Assembly (NCBI GenBank): GCA_018350325.1
Contig: JAEVLN010000041.1
Coordinates: forward strand, 124,001-188,000
Length of the DNA: 64,000 nucleotides
Direction: 5' to 3'
Source of the DNA: Globodera rostochiensis
Taxonomy: Eukaryota > Nematoda > Chromadorea > Rhabditida > Heteroderidae
The notes below the pieces were generated by a model. It was not told the origin of the DNA and ran no database searches. It saw only the letters and a program-made list of their open reading frames with translations. Both the position numbers and the translations under genes were made by a program. Shown here in pieces: positions 36,245-48,799 of the stretch. Each line of letters opens with the position of its first letter. Position 1 is the stretch's first letter.

Positions 36245-38654
36245 CGTAGTCCACTCGGAATGCTCATTGATTTGATGTCGTTTTGGCGCATTTAAATGCT
36301 AAAAAAAAGTCCTTTTTCATTTCACAGTTAAAAGTCGCAGCTCAACCGTACCATTTTTGCCTTTTTTGGTGTTTTTATTGGGGCGGCCATCGCGGAATAG
36401 CAGCAATTCTCCAAAGCCGACGCTTTGGGGAGGGCGCGTTGTTGGCGACGGGGAGAATGTTGGGCCATGGCGATGGGTGGAGACGTGACAACCATTAGGA
36501 GGATGAATTTGCGTCAGTTATCGAGGGGGGAGTGAGTGGATGATGGCGGATAAATGCTAAAAGGGGCTGGGATTAGAGCGGTTGGGGCAATAATCAACAA
36601 AATAAGAAGGAGCAAAAATTGTGGCAAATGGGAGGGGGGGGGGGAGAGTTTCCATAAAGTCGTTAAGCTCTGCTGGTCTGGAATGGAATGGTAGAGGCTG
36701 CTTGGAATTGGATCTGACTGAACTGAACGCTGAATCTGATCATCCGCTGGCAATCGTTTCGCTTTTATTGAGTCTTTTGGCCCGCCCCCAATGAATGCCT
36801 CCACTTTTGGCTCACCTCGTCGAAACAAACGGCTCTTTCGCCGATGGGAACGGACGAGGCGGAGACTGCACGTGGCGACGAAATTGGCGACGGATTGATG
36901 AGAATGATGACATCGGCGGGGGGGGGGGGGGGGAATTCAACGAAATTAGAAGAAGATGGATGATGGATGGTGTGGACGGGTGGGAAATTGCATCACGCTG
37001 ACCAGAAAGGAAGGAATGAACAGAACTCGTCAAAAACCTCCGACCCCTCCTCCAATCATTCTCCCGCCGATTCGGATTGTTTATTTCGATTGAAAGAGGG
37101 GGGAGGGGGTGGGGGGCTGCAGGACGAGCCGGGAATTGTGCAGGAGGCATTTTTAGGCTGAATGAAAGTTTAATTAATTTCTTCAATGTTTTGTGTTTAA
37201 TACTCTGACGAGAAGCGGCAGCGATTGTGACTGGCAACAATCTTTCGCTCAAATGACGGACTCCAACCAATTAAAATCGTGTCAAAATTGTGCTTACTCT
37301 AGGCATTGGTCGTTTTCCCATACTGAGCTTTTGCCTTTCTACGTCAAAGTTATTTTTGTTGTCGCTTGGCAAATTTTTCCCATTGAAATAAATGGAAATG
37401 ATCCCCCGCTTCCCCCGTTCTCCCCCCCCCCCCCCGTCACCCCGTTTCCCCGCGTCCCCCCCCCCCCGCTTCCTCCGTCTCCCCCCCCGTCACCCCGCTT
37501 CCCCCCATCCCCCCGTCCCATCATCCAATTAATTTCATTTCGTATTTGGTCTGTGGTTATTTGTATGCTATCCGCCGAGGGCGGGGCCGGAAAAAGGACA
37601 CGTGGGCATCAAAAAGGTTAAATCGTCGAGTTTGGGTCAATTTCTGGTTGGAAAGTGCTGTAAATGTTTGTTGTTTAACAAACAATTTTCTATTTTAGAT
37701 TTATTTATCCCTCCGATCACTAAATCCAATCAAACTCTTCCGCCGTTCACCCCCCCCCGCTTCGCAATTGATTGAACGCATCCATTTATAGACCAGCATT
37801 TGCGTTGAAATTCCTTCCCCTATCGTCGCACCTTCCACCGCTTCTCCGTGCGTGTGAAATTTTACATTTTTCGACGAAATTATTTTGGGGCAAAATTGAA
37901 ATCCAAAGAGAGCAAAACGGCGGCTGATTGCTGGAAGGTGATCAGATGATGATGGATGGCTGGGGGGGGGGAGTTTGTTTGTCTCACTGATTTGTGCCCT
38001 TTCGTCCTTTTTTGATCACAGCTCACGCTTCCCCCCGCCCTCCCCCCAAAAATCATTCACTTCCGATCATTCCTATCAGTCAAACAAAATGAAAAACATG
38101 TACTTTTGCTCTCTCTCGCTGTCCATGCCTCACATGTCACTGGACAACGTGCGAATGGAATTCGGTTGATCAACGGGCGAATAATCGAATGGATGACACC
38201 ACCCCCCCCCCCGCCTCCCACCCAATCGGCGGCAAAGTGATGGATGGAAATTTGGAAAGTTTGTTTTCACATTCGAATTGTACATGTGATAGCAATATTT
38301 TATTATCTCTGCTAATTAATAAATTTGAACATTATGAGCAAATTTAAAACAAAAGAAAAGAGTTGGCTGGAAAGACTAATTACAATCGCTGAACAAATGG
38401 AATGGGTGGGGGTCATCGCCTCAAAATGGCCGTTATTGCATCAAATTCCTTCCCCGTCCATTAAACTTCGCTCATTTCCTCTCTGCCCCCGCCATTTAAC
38501 GTCACCTCCGGCAAATGCTAAATTCGGTTGCCCGATATTGGCCATTGAGCCCGCCTTTTCACACCTCCGGACAAACCCGCACTTCAGGCTCCACGAATAT
38601 GTCCGACTTGGACTTCTTTCGACCCAGCGAGAAGCCCCCCTTGGCTAACTGAAA
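36245..38654. other. Intergenic region upstream of the aminotransferase
   Basis: Simple-sequence-rich DNA with C/G runs, for example at 36920-36933 and 37420-37510. No supported gene is present. The first few hundred bases should contain the aminotransferase promoter, but I see no definable element. Confidence 0.45.
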
Positions 38655-39613
38655 AAGGTTGATCCGGCTATTCAATTAAGCTTATCCTGATCACCTCTAA
38701 AATCCGGTTATTCAATTAAGCTTATCCTGATCACCTCTAAAATCCGGTTATTCAATTAAGCTTATCCTGATCACCTCTAAAATCCGGTTATTCAATTAAG
38801 CTTATCCTGATCACCTCTAAAATCCAGTTATTCAATTAAGCTTATCCTGATCACCTCTAAAATCCGGTTATTCAATTAATCCTGATCACCTCTAAAATCC
38901 GGCTATTCAATTAAGCTTATCCTGATCACCTCTAAAATCCGGTTATTCAATTAAGCTTATCCTGATCACCCCTAAAATCCGGTTATTCAATTAAGCTTAT
39001 CCTGATCACCTCTAAAATCCGGTTATTCAATTAAGCTTATCCTGATCACCTCTAAAATCCGGTTATTCAATTAAGCTTATCCTGATCACCTCTAAAATCC
39101 GGTTATTCAATTAAGCTTATCCTGATCACCTCTAAAATCCAGTTATTCAATTAAGCTTATCCTGATCACTTCTAAAATCCAGTTATTCAATTAAGCTTAT
39201 CCTGATCACCTCTAAAATCCAGTTATTCAATTAAGCTTATCCTGATCACCTCTAAAATCCAGTTATTCAATTAAGCTTATCCTGATCACCTCTAAAATCC
39301 GGTTATTCAATTAAGCTTATCCTGATCACCTCTAAAATCCAGTTATTCAATTAAGCTTATCCTGATCACCTCTAAAATCCGGTTATTCAATTAACTTATC
39401 CTGATCACCTCTAAAATCCAGTTATTCAATTAAGCTTATCCTGATCACCTCTAAAATCCGGTTATTCAATTAAGCTTATCCTGATCACCTCTAAAATCCG
39501 GTTATTCAATTAAGCTTATCCTGATCACCTCTAAAATCCAGTTATTCAATTAAGCTTATCCTGATCACCTCTAAAATCCGGTTATTCAATTAATCCTGAT
39601 CACTTCTAAAATC
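38655..39613. repeat. 40-bp minisatellite, about 24 copies
   Basis: The unit begins GGTTATTCAATTAAGCTTAT and continues CCTGATCACCTCTAAAATCC. Copies are nearly identical, with a G/A change at the second position and rare TC substitutions. Two or three copies lack an AGCTT-containing segment. Unlike most other repeats here it has no G or C run. Confidence 0.96.
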
Positions 39614-40259
39614 CCTTTCAATGCCCCTCCATACAGAGGGCTGGCTGGCTTCCATCTGTCCTTATTTCAGCTCTTTGCCCTTATTTTGTCCTTACTTTTC
39701 AAATTTTGACATAAATTTTTGAAACGAACTTTTGTTTTAAAATCTTTTTTGAGCTAAATGGGACTCCTAAAACCCCTCTCTAAACAAAAAAGCAAAAACG
39801 TAGCAGAATTCTTACAACAAAACGTGTATTTTAGCAAATTTCTTCCTAAATTCTCTTTTCGGAAATTGTTGGTGGTGAGAAATATGATGATTAGTAAATA
39901 ATTTATATATAACAACTGACATTTATGCCAAAATAAATGTTTTATTGGATATTAAAACGTTTTAAAGTTTGTCCTTATTTCGTATCCATAAATGATTTTT
40001 TGGTCTTCGATGTCTTTATTTTTGAAAATTTCGATAGACCCTGTCCTTATTATTTAAGGACGGGGTCCCAATTTAATGACATTCTCTAATCTTACCCGTA
40101 TTCTTAGCCCTGGAGTCAAATGAACGGCCATCGGCTGAGAAACAGTCTCTCTTTTATTCCCGACTATCTGAAGAGGTTATTGGTAAAGGCCGAGATTTTC
40201 ATTTATAAAGGGAAGCCCAAAAATAGCATTCATTTCGAAAAATTTTTAAATTAGAGCGA
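39614..40259. other. AT-rich noncoding DNA
   Basis: No credible gene. It has several repeats of the word GTCCTTATTT on both halves, possibly the remains of an inverted-repeat element. Confidence 0.4.
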
Positions 40260-40267
40260 CTTTTTAG

Positions 40268-41672
40268 TAGAGTCCGGAATTTTGAAAAAACCTGGATCTG
40301 GATCTGGATTTTGGAAATGACCTGGATCTGGATTTTCTGGATTAAAAATCCAGAAAAAATCCAGATCCAAAAAAATCCAGATTTGTGGAGGCCTGGATCC
40401 AGACCTGGATCTTGATTTTTTTTTTAATTTTTTGAAATTTTTTGTAAAATCGCCCAAACCTTTAGGTTTGTTTAAAATTTTGAAATAACTCTTTGGCGAT
40501 ATATTTCTCTAATTTTTCTCGGTTGTTTTCTCCTAGTTTATAATGATTAGGTTGGGATTTATATGCACATAAAATCTTGAAATATGCGCATAAAATATGC
40601 ACCAAAAATTGCAAAATATGCACATAAAAATTGCAAAATATGCACATAAATTTTTCCAAATTCACTATAAAATTTGTCCAAATCATGAAAAAGTCAATTT
40701 TAGGGGCGCATTTTTGAAAATTTTTAAAAAATCAATTTTTAGGGGTATATTTTTCGTTTTTATTGCATTTTTGTTAAGGAATTTTTGAAAAATGGCGAAA
40801 TATGGATAAAAATGGCGAAAATGCCAAAATATGCACATAAAATATGCACATAAATAGCGAAATATGCAAAAATATGCAAAATATGCACATGGAAATGCGT
40901 TCTAGAAGCTTCAAACCAAGCCAAAAACACGTTTTTCGTGCGTTTCAGACTGTTACCAGTTCAGGAAAAAAATATGCATGTGCATATAAATCCCAACCCT
41001 AATAATGATTGTCCTACTTTAAGCAGAGATTTGAATTTTTTTTAAATTGATTTTTTTAAGGAAAGACTAAAATTTTCATAAACTTATGGTCAAATTTTTA
41101 TGATTCCGTATCTATCCCGGATTTCGTTGTTGGGGGTCCGACGGCGACGCCGGGAAAAATTTTGCAATTTTTTATAGAGTGTGATTTCGTCCAACCAAAC
41201 AAATGAAAATTCCAAAAAGTTGTTTGTAAATGCCGCCTAAAAATATTCTTAAAAAATTGTATACACTTAAAATTTTTAGAAATTGCTTACTCGACATAGA
41301 TACTCACGGAAAAGTCATAATAAATCAATTACACAGTCGGGGTTCGAACCCCAACAAAACAGTATAGAACACCCCCACCACTCACCACTACACCACCACC
41401 ACAGATAAGGAGTCGACTGTCTTAAATCCAATACATAACGGAAAATCCAGGTCCAATTACCTGGATTCTGGATCTGGATCTGGATCTGGATCCAGGTCTG
41501 AGCCCCTGGATCTGGATCTGGATTTTGGAAATGACCTGGATCTGGATTTTCTGGATTAAAAATCCAGAAAAAATCCAGATCCAGAAAAATCCAGGTTCGT
41601 GGAGAAAACCTGGATTTCTGGATCTGAATCCAGAAAAATCCAGGTCTGGATCCAGATCCAGTCCGGGCTCTA
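40268..41672. mobile_element. 1.4-kb nonautonomous hAT-like element, target duplication CTTTTTAG
   Basis: Exact flanks CTTTTTAG (40260-40267 and 41673-41680). Ends TAGAGTCCGG and CCGGGCTCTA fit the hAT pattern. Both subterminal regions are dense in iterated CTGGATCTGGAT and its complement, with a roughly 80-base stretch repeated nearly identically at about 40290-40370 and 41510-41590. The middle carries AAATATGCACATAAA iterations. No transposase. It lies 90 bases beyond the last recognisable liprin-beta exon. Confidence 0.92.
41338..41405 (-). other. tRNA-like (possible SINE-derived) A-box/B-box segment
   Basis: On the minus strand, TGGTGTAGTGGTGAG (41381-41395) resembles an RNA polymerase III A box and GGGGTTCGAACCCCG (about 41339-41354) is a good B box within a T-arm hairpin. 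I cannot fold a full cloverleaf with paired acceptor stem, so this is at most a tRNA-derived remnant within the surrounding element. Confidence 0.35.
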
Positions 41673-41761
41673 CTTTTTAGTCCATATAAATCCATATTTT
41701 GGCTTTTTTGAAAATAAATCCATATTTTGCCATTTTCCATAAATACGTCCCAGATGACCAC

Positions 41762-44700
41762 CTGCTGGCCGAGTACTGAGTTGAATTGCGTGCTCAGATG
41801 CCGACGGATCAAAGTTTTGGTCGGAGGGATTTGCAGCATTTCGGCCAAAGATTCTGCCGTGAATGTGGGCTCGTAGACCATCAGAGCGCCGTGAAGGCCA
41901 GAGAAGGCCAAATTTGCTGAATTAAACGGCTAATTCGCTGCTGGTCACCCCACAGGGCATAAACTGACGCGTGAACTCGTCCAAATCCTCACTCCGAAGC
42001 CATTCCACAACGCAGCAATGGCTCCATCGTTCCACTTGGGCGGGGATCGGACAATGCAAGAGAAGTTCCTAATTTGAAAGTCAGCGCTTAGGTTGCCCAG
42101 AAAAGGTCAATTGATCGCTGGACTGACTGAACTAAAGTGCTTCTCGAGTCGGTGAAGATGAAAGTCGACGGAGCGAAGGAATTGGATGGCACGAGCGAGT
42201 GAGGCGTGGTTGAGCGCCGATTGGATGCCCAACTCCATCAGATCTTGCATTGACAGCACCAACAGCAGCTGAAGGGGTTGAGGGTCAAATCAATGTACTC
42301 CACCAAAAGGCTGCATTCCCACATGTCCGTTGACACGATTTTCCGCAAAAGAGTCTCTTAGTTGGGGCAATCCGATCTGATCCAGCCACAGCATGACCTG
42401 GATGGCCAAAAGTACGCTTCCAGCAGCCTGTTTATGCCTGACCGACCATGTTGGTGTCCATTTTGTCCGCCGCCTCCGTCTCCGAGTTCCGTTCGATTCT
42501 GTCCAACATGCACTTGAGCCGCTTCCGCTGGAGTGCGCTTCGGACGCCCAACTCCGTCTCGAAGTCCGCTTCGGGCATGCTCAGTAGATGGCGCCCACTC
42601 CGAACGGCGCCCACGAGAGCATCGCCAAAGCCAACCTCTGTCAGCCAACGAGAACAGTGGGCACAGTCCCAGTCCACAAATTGGCTGATTGAAGGACGAA
42701 CACTAAAGCATGGCGAAGGACCGCCGTGGGGAGGGAAGGCCGGTGGCAGACTAAGCGGTGCAGAACTAAACTATTGGGTTTTGTTTTGGTTATTTTTTTA
42801 AAAAAGATTTATACTTGGCAAAATTGACCCGTTCTTGAATAGGGATACTCTAATAACCCTTCGTAAACTTTTCCCAATAAGTTCTATTATATATTTTATA
42901 CTTTAAATTTTCAAAATTAAAAAAAAATTAAAAAAGTGTTTTTCGGTATTCTTCGGTCCAAAACGTTGAGGGCTTCTAAATAAAAAGAACGGAAAGAAGG
43001 GCCAACCGTGGAGACGGTCGAACGTCCTGCAGAGAATTGCCTCGGTGGGTGAACCGGCCCAAGAAGGAGCGGAGGGTCGAACGGGCACGTCGGCCCTTCT
43101 TCAGCCGTTTGGCAGTCAAATGGCCGTCCAAAGTTTGGGAGTTTGGGACACTGCCCCGGGCAGACGCTAACTCATCGTCACTCTCGACTGCTGAGGCGGG
43201 AGGGAATGACGGCAATTTGAAATAAAGAAAAGTCCAAAAGCAACAAATGCCAATCACCAGCAGGGGCCGTCAAAAGTACCGGGTTAAGCTAACAACCCGC
43301 AGCTGCGGGTAACGAGTTGGGTAACCCCATCCTTTTGACACGATCACAGCATTATCATCAAATGCCAAACAAAAGTCCTCTCCATCCCAATTAATCCATC
43401 ACCCAGCCAGCCCTCCACCATAAACTTGGGTAAGCCATAAACATAAAAAGCTGTTTTTGAATGGAGCGGAAACAAATAATGCCAAAAAAGCGCCATTTGC
43501 GTATGCGACTCACTCTCTTCTCGAGAGGGCGCCAGGTTGGGCGTCGAGTGGGCCCTTTGCTTTGGTGGCCCCTTCGGGGATGGTCCAAAGACCCTTCGGC
43601 GTACCCAATCCGCCCAGAAGGGAGTGCCAATGCCAACGCCCCCTCTCCCCCCACTTTGTCTTTTGCCGTCCTCCTTCGCCGAGGCTGTTGGACTCACGGG
43701 GGGACACTCACCCTGGCGAAGTCGATTGGTTGTACAGGCGCCGAAGGAATTTGACTAACGAATCAAGAGGTTTTTTGATAAAGGTTAAGGGCTCATTGTA
43801 AATGCCCACTTTGGAATGGATGGAGCGGGGCAAACTGGCGCTGGAGTAAGGCTGACGGAGCAGTGCGCCCATTCCTGACTGGCGCAACTCATCCAACTCT
43901 GCCGCCAGCTGACGGGCCAACGGGGAAGCCGGTGTCCGGCCGCTGAAAAAATGGTAACCGTTTTGGACGAGAAGGATGGTCGACCTGCTTGAAGTCGAGG
44001 GCTGTTCCAACTGCGGAAGATGAGTGGGCGGCTCCTCGACAAAACGATGTGGAGGAATGGTGGGCGGTGGTGAAGAGACCCTCCACAGAGGCGGAGGGGG
44101 AATCATTCCCATTGTCTTCAGATGTGATAGCGACGACGAGAAGGAGGTCGAAGTTGGAAAGTGCTGCCGGGCAGGCGCAGGTCCGGAGGCGGGTGCCGGT
44201 TGTGGACTCCGACGAGGAGAGGAAGAGCGAAGGGATTGGCCACAGAGTCCAGCCGGGAAAGAAGAGGAGTGGGCCATCATCGACTGATCGGAGCCGTCCA
44301 ATGAGAGGTCATCCTGAAGGCATTTGTGTGAATATATTCGAAAGATTGACTCATCCGGTTCTTGACACAGAAGCGAATTCTCGAGAAAAGAGAAAGAAAG
44401 GGCCAACCAAAAGCAAAATGCGTCGGATTTGCTCGTTGATGTCCAATTGATGGGAAGGGACTCCGTTTTGCTGCTGGTAGAGGTTGGCCCCCAACATTCG
44501 GCGCTGTTGCTCCTCGAGAGCATTCTGCAGCGTTTGGATCAGCGAGTTCTGAGGAGGAGATGAAAAATGCCGTCTGATCACTGATCAGTGACACCCTCCG
44601 ATCGTTTCAAATCTCACTTTTTGCTCGTTGTCCGCCATCAGACTTCGGACCGCCATTTGCAGTCTTTCCAATTCGTCAACTAAAAACAATTAACTAAATT

Positions 44701-45470
44701 ATTTCTTCATAATATTTTAATTTAATGGGCTTTATCGCTAACAGACGCCGTACATTTCGCCGCAGACAGAAATAGCGAACTTTTTTGTTTGCTTGCTGAA
44801 GGCCCTATCGATGTTTATACGACAATTCTAATAGGCTCAAACATTGGCCAATGCCACTTTTTCACTCTGGTGGGGCCTTCATTCAGCAAGCCCTGCCTGG
44901 TTTGAAGAGACTTCAACTTGGGGAGGGGGGGGGGGGGGGGGGGGGGGGGGTCCGCGTCCCTCAGCCCCCCCCCCCAGGGGAGGGAGCCAAAGTGCGGGAG
45001 GAAACGCACTTTCCGTGTCCTTCCGTTCCGGAGAGTGTTGGCAGACTCGATCGGCTTCGATCTGTTGGGAGCAATGAGTTCGTTTATTGCCTTTATTAGC
45101 CCCTCCGTCCTAACATTTGACATGATCAGAAATCGTTCCGCTTCCGTCTTCTCTCTTTCCAAGGCCAAATATTTGTGACGCAACTCGTCCAATTGTTGTT
45201 CAATTTCCTTCTGCTGGGATTGGCCTGCTCCTCGGACGTGCTGCTTCGGACTCGACGTTCCGCCCAAGGACTCCTCTAAGTCCTGGATCTTTTCCCGTTG
45301 CAGAGCGACCTGACGGGAGAGGACGGCCACTTGGAAAGACAAACTGAGAAAAGAAGATAAGAGACCAAAGGACATCGAATGGGAATGGCACCTGTCTCGA
45401 GTTATTTGAAGACGATGAAGGCGTTCTTGGGATTCCGGGAAGTCCGAGCACGAAGCGGACATCGACGGGG
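41762..45470 (-). CDS. Liprin-beta (PPFIBP/HLB-1 family), three SAM domains
   Basis: A scaffold of the liprin family, acting with liprin-alpha and LAR-type receptors at synapses and adhesion sites. From N to C (falling coordinates): coiled coil with PESQERLHRLQITR and FQVAVLSRQVALQREKIQDL (45470-45270), LDELRHKYLALEREKTEAER, a further coiled coil NSLIQTLQNALEEQQRRM (about 44550), a Ser/Pro-rich linker (44450-43720) and the basic motif ARSTLRSFLGRFTHRGNS (about 43080). SAM1 is SRWLTEVGFGDALVGAVRSG with ELGVRSALQRKRLKCML (42660-42490). SAM2 is MLWLDQIGLPQLRDSFAENR with MELGIQSALNHASLARAIQF (42400-42150). SAM3 is VERWSHCCVVEWLRSEDLDE with SGLHGALMVYEPTFTAESLA and PPTKTLIRRHLSTQFN (42030-41762). 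These match the liprin-beta SAM set in order. The usual C-terminal tail exons are not found, and a hAT-like element follows. The N-terminal start is not certain. Confidence 0.88.
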
Positions 45471-46333
45471 AGGGACTCTGAAAGAGACTGACAATGAGTC
45501 CTCTGAAGAGTTTTTAGACAACAGCAGATGACCAACGTGGTTCCGCACCTTTGAGGTGGATGGGTTGGTCTTTTGCTCAAACCTCCCCCCTCCGATTATT
45601 AACCCTTCCGTCCGTCCCTTTTGCGTCGTTCATCCGGCTCTAACCTATCTGTGTCGGACGGGGGTTGCACTAATTTGAGTCGGGTGGCCTACCGGCTGCC
45701 CATTGCCGAAACAATTCCCTTCGGCAGAAAGAGAAAAGGAAAAGGTCCCATACGGAGTCCATTTGGCCCACCAAATTGGCAAAATGCCCCGGGAAGATGC
45801 ATCCGACTGGGGACGATCTATAGAGGATGGGATGGATGACGAGAGAAAGGACACGCATTTCCTCTCTTTTCTGGATGGAAATTGAGTTGCAACCGGGAGG
45901 AAGCATAGAGAGTGGGAGGGGACATCGAATGGAAGGAGGGCGAGAGTAATGAACAAATTGTTGTGGAAGAATTAGGGGGGGGGGACGAAGCAGAAGCTGG
46001 AAGAACCAACCATAACGGGATATGGATGTTGTGATGGATGTGAGTGAACTGTCGAGGGAACCGCTGAAAGGGATTAACTCTCCCAAATAATGGGAGAATG
46101 AGTTGAGTCCACCGAGAGAGTGACTAATTGCGGGCTAAAATTGGCTAACATGGCTCCGCTCCTCCATAAATTCCAAAAGGACCATCCAATCCGTCCTCAT
46201 CTTCTTCCCGCGCCAAAATGAATGTTTCCCTTCTCTCTCCTTCTCCTCCTCTTCCCACGCCTTCCTCCCCGGAGGGGAAATTGCCCCCCCCTCTTTGTGG
46301 CCCACCCGGGCCAAATCCAATCTGCACGCCCAG

Positions 46334-48799
46334 TTAGCTGACCGGACTCGCTGGTTGTGCACCACAACCCGCCGTCATTGTTGCTGCTTCTTTGCGCTGC
46401 TGTGCTCCTCCCCCACTTTCCGACAGCACATTCTCCATCGTCGCGCTGCTGGCAGTCCTCAGACTTTGATAATCTCGGCTTCTTCCTCCTCCTCCTCCTT
46501 GATCACTTTGCCCCTTTGGCCCCTCTTTTTCCGTTTCCGGCCTGCCCCGGGCGTCCTTTTCCTTTTCACAGTCCCTCATCTGCGGGACGATGCAATCGAA
46601 TCCGAGCAGTGAGGTGAAATCCTTAGCTCGTCCGACCACCATCGGTTGAAGTTTCCCTTCTCCACCAAAATTGCCGCCGTTTGTATTAATTATTGCCCCA
46701 ACGGTTTGCTGGTGACGATACACAGAAACCGAACTGTCGATGGTCGGAATGGCCCCTTCACTGCCAGACGAACAGCGCAGGGGCCGATAGGGCGGAGGCG
46801 GGGGCAGAAAGGAGCAGGAACCACTAAAAGAGGAGCCGATGGCCGAGTCGGACTGCTGGACGAGAAAAGCCAAGTGAGGGCGAGAGGAAGAGGAAGAAGC
46901 ACTTCTGAAATAGTGAGTACAACCAGAAACACGACCTTCCCGGCGATTGATTGACCCATTCATTCATTTACTCTGACAAATGAGACTTTTATTCTCAGCG
47001 CGACTCGTTACTTACAAATTAATGAATAAATTCCAATTTTGCAATTGCAATTAATCCCCCCATTTTTGCATTATTTCCCTCTCAAAAGTGACTGCTGTCC
47101 ATTCATTCCAATTCCGTTTATTTTAGCTGTGGAATGTGTGGAATTCCCTCCCCATTATTGTCACAGATAAACAGGCGCTTCCTTCCGAACTGATTGGTTC
47201 CTCCTAAAGCCATGGCCAGCAGGCCAAAGAAAAGGTTTCTGGCCATTTGTCGCCATCCGTAATGAGGGAAATCGATTTCTGATGGAAGGGTTAGGGGGGG
47301 GGGGGGGTTGGGGAGCAGAAAGAACTTTCGACCCCCGGAAATTGGCAAAATCCCAAACCCGTCGAACCCATTTAAAACATGAACATAACCAGGCATGACA
47401 GCGGCGCTTAACAGTACTGCCTCAATATCACTTCCCACTTTCATTTCACACCAAAAACGTTCCAAAAAAACATCGGACCTGCCACAATTCCATCTGCTGG
47501 CGATACTCCCCGCACTCCGTCCCCCGAACTGTTCCCTTAGCGTCCGAATCAGCTCCGTCCCATTGGAGTTCGACTTTGTCGACCATTTTCGAATTAATTG
47601 TGCAGCAATTTCGTTGCTGTTGCTACTCCCAATGGTGAAAATTGGGGGGCTGGCATTGGTAAATTGGTGGGCATTGCGCCGCACAAAAGCGGGGTCGGAT
47701 TTGCGACGAATTTTTAAGGGTTTTTGCGGCGGAATGAAATGGTCTTGGCAATTATGCCAGCAATAAAACCCACAAGAGAAGACAAAGTGTGGGAAGGGAT
47801 GGAGAGGCGACGGATGTTGGGAAGGAATTTGTCTAAGGAGAAATTGGATGGCCGAGGAGGCGGGGGGGGGGAGGGGGGGAGGGATCAGCAGAGGAGAAGC
47901 CTCTTTCTGCTGATATATATGTAGCAGCCCTCTTCGGTCACTGGCAATTGCTGTTGAATGGGTTTCCCCTGCCCTTCTGCCGAAGACGGACAATCATCAA
48001 AGGCCATTCGGTTAAAAATTGACTTGAAATGTGCAGATTAGCAGCGGTGGGGTGGGGGTGATGACCGGAGGATTAATCGGACGAACGTTCATTATTCTCA
48101 TTTCACCTTTTCCCGCCCCGCATCATTGCCCACTGAGCCTCCCAACCAGCTCAGAACTTTCAGTTTGTCTTCAAGCGCAATTGGAGTTGCCAATTTGGAC
48201 TGATTGATGGCCTGAAAAGAATAAATAAGTGAGGCATCGCTTCAAAGAAAGGATTATAGCTTCACTTTGATGAAGAAGCGCATATTTTTAAGCTCATTTC
48301 GAGACAATGCCACGGTGGACCGTTCCGATGAGGCAGAGGAATCCAAGTTGGAAGAGGGCACTTGGTCATCAGATTCTGAAGAGGTGTTGATGCTCTTTGG
48401 AGAGGAGGAGGGTCTGCTGGATGACGACGGGGAGGGGACGAATTGAACAAAGTCCGGAGGGGGAGAGCCGCCGGAAGGGTCGGCACAAATCACACCGTCC
48501 GATGTCTCTTTTGGCGCCGAAATAATTGGTTGGTCGTTAGGGGTGAAGTGTGTGGCAGTGTTCGTACCCGCAGAGGATGAAGAAGAGTTCTCTTCTGTTG
48601 ACGGATGAGTCGGTGTTGATCACCCCCCCCCCAAGCAGTACCTCTTCCCCCGTCTTCCTTAGTGGCTATTTTTTCCAAGTTTTCGTCCTCAACGGTGTGC
48701 CAGTTTTTCCAAAATCCACCTCCAATCTGTCTTTGTAGAGAATCACATGAAGACCCATTTATCATGCTTCCGTCAGTTGCCGGAGACGATGAACGCATT
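46334..48799 (-). CDS. Uncertain Ser-rich gene, or 5' exons of liprin-beta
   Basis: Several minus-strand pieces look exonic. MRSSSPATDGSMINGSSCDS (from 48799) leads to FWKNWHTVEDENLEKIATKE. A Ser-rich piece around 48590-48270 ends SRNELKNMRFFIK at a possible donor. AINQSKLATPIALEDKLKVL and SWLGGSVGNDAGREK (about 48210-48110) follow an acceptor and end at GTGAAA. Further down, a Ser/Pro/Gly-rich frame (46908-46334, after an acceptor CAG) runs to a stop. I recognise no domain. The pieces may form one Ser-rich protein or be the disordered N-terminal part of the liprin-beta transcript, which lies downstream on the same strand. Confidence 0.3.

Noticed and set aside
38655..39613. CRISPR-like regular array
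   Set aside because: Units are directly adjacent with no unique spacers, and the window is eukaryotic.
47118..47993. 291-codon minus-strand frame
   Set aside because: Low-complexity, no recognisable domain, and it runs through G/C runs and an AT-rich stretch. It lies between better exon candidates and gives no consistent splice joins.
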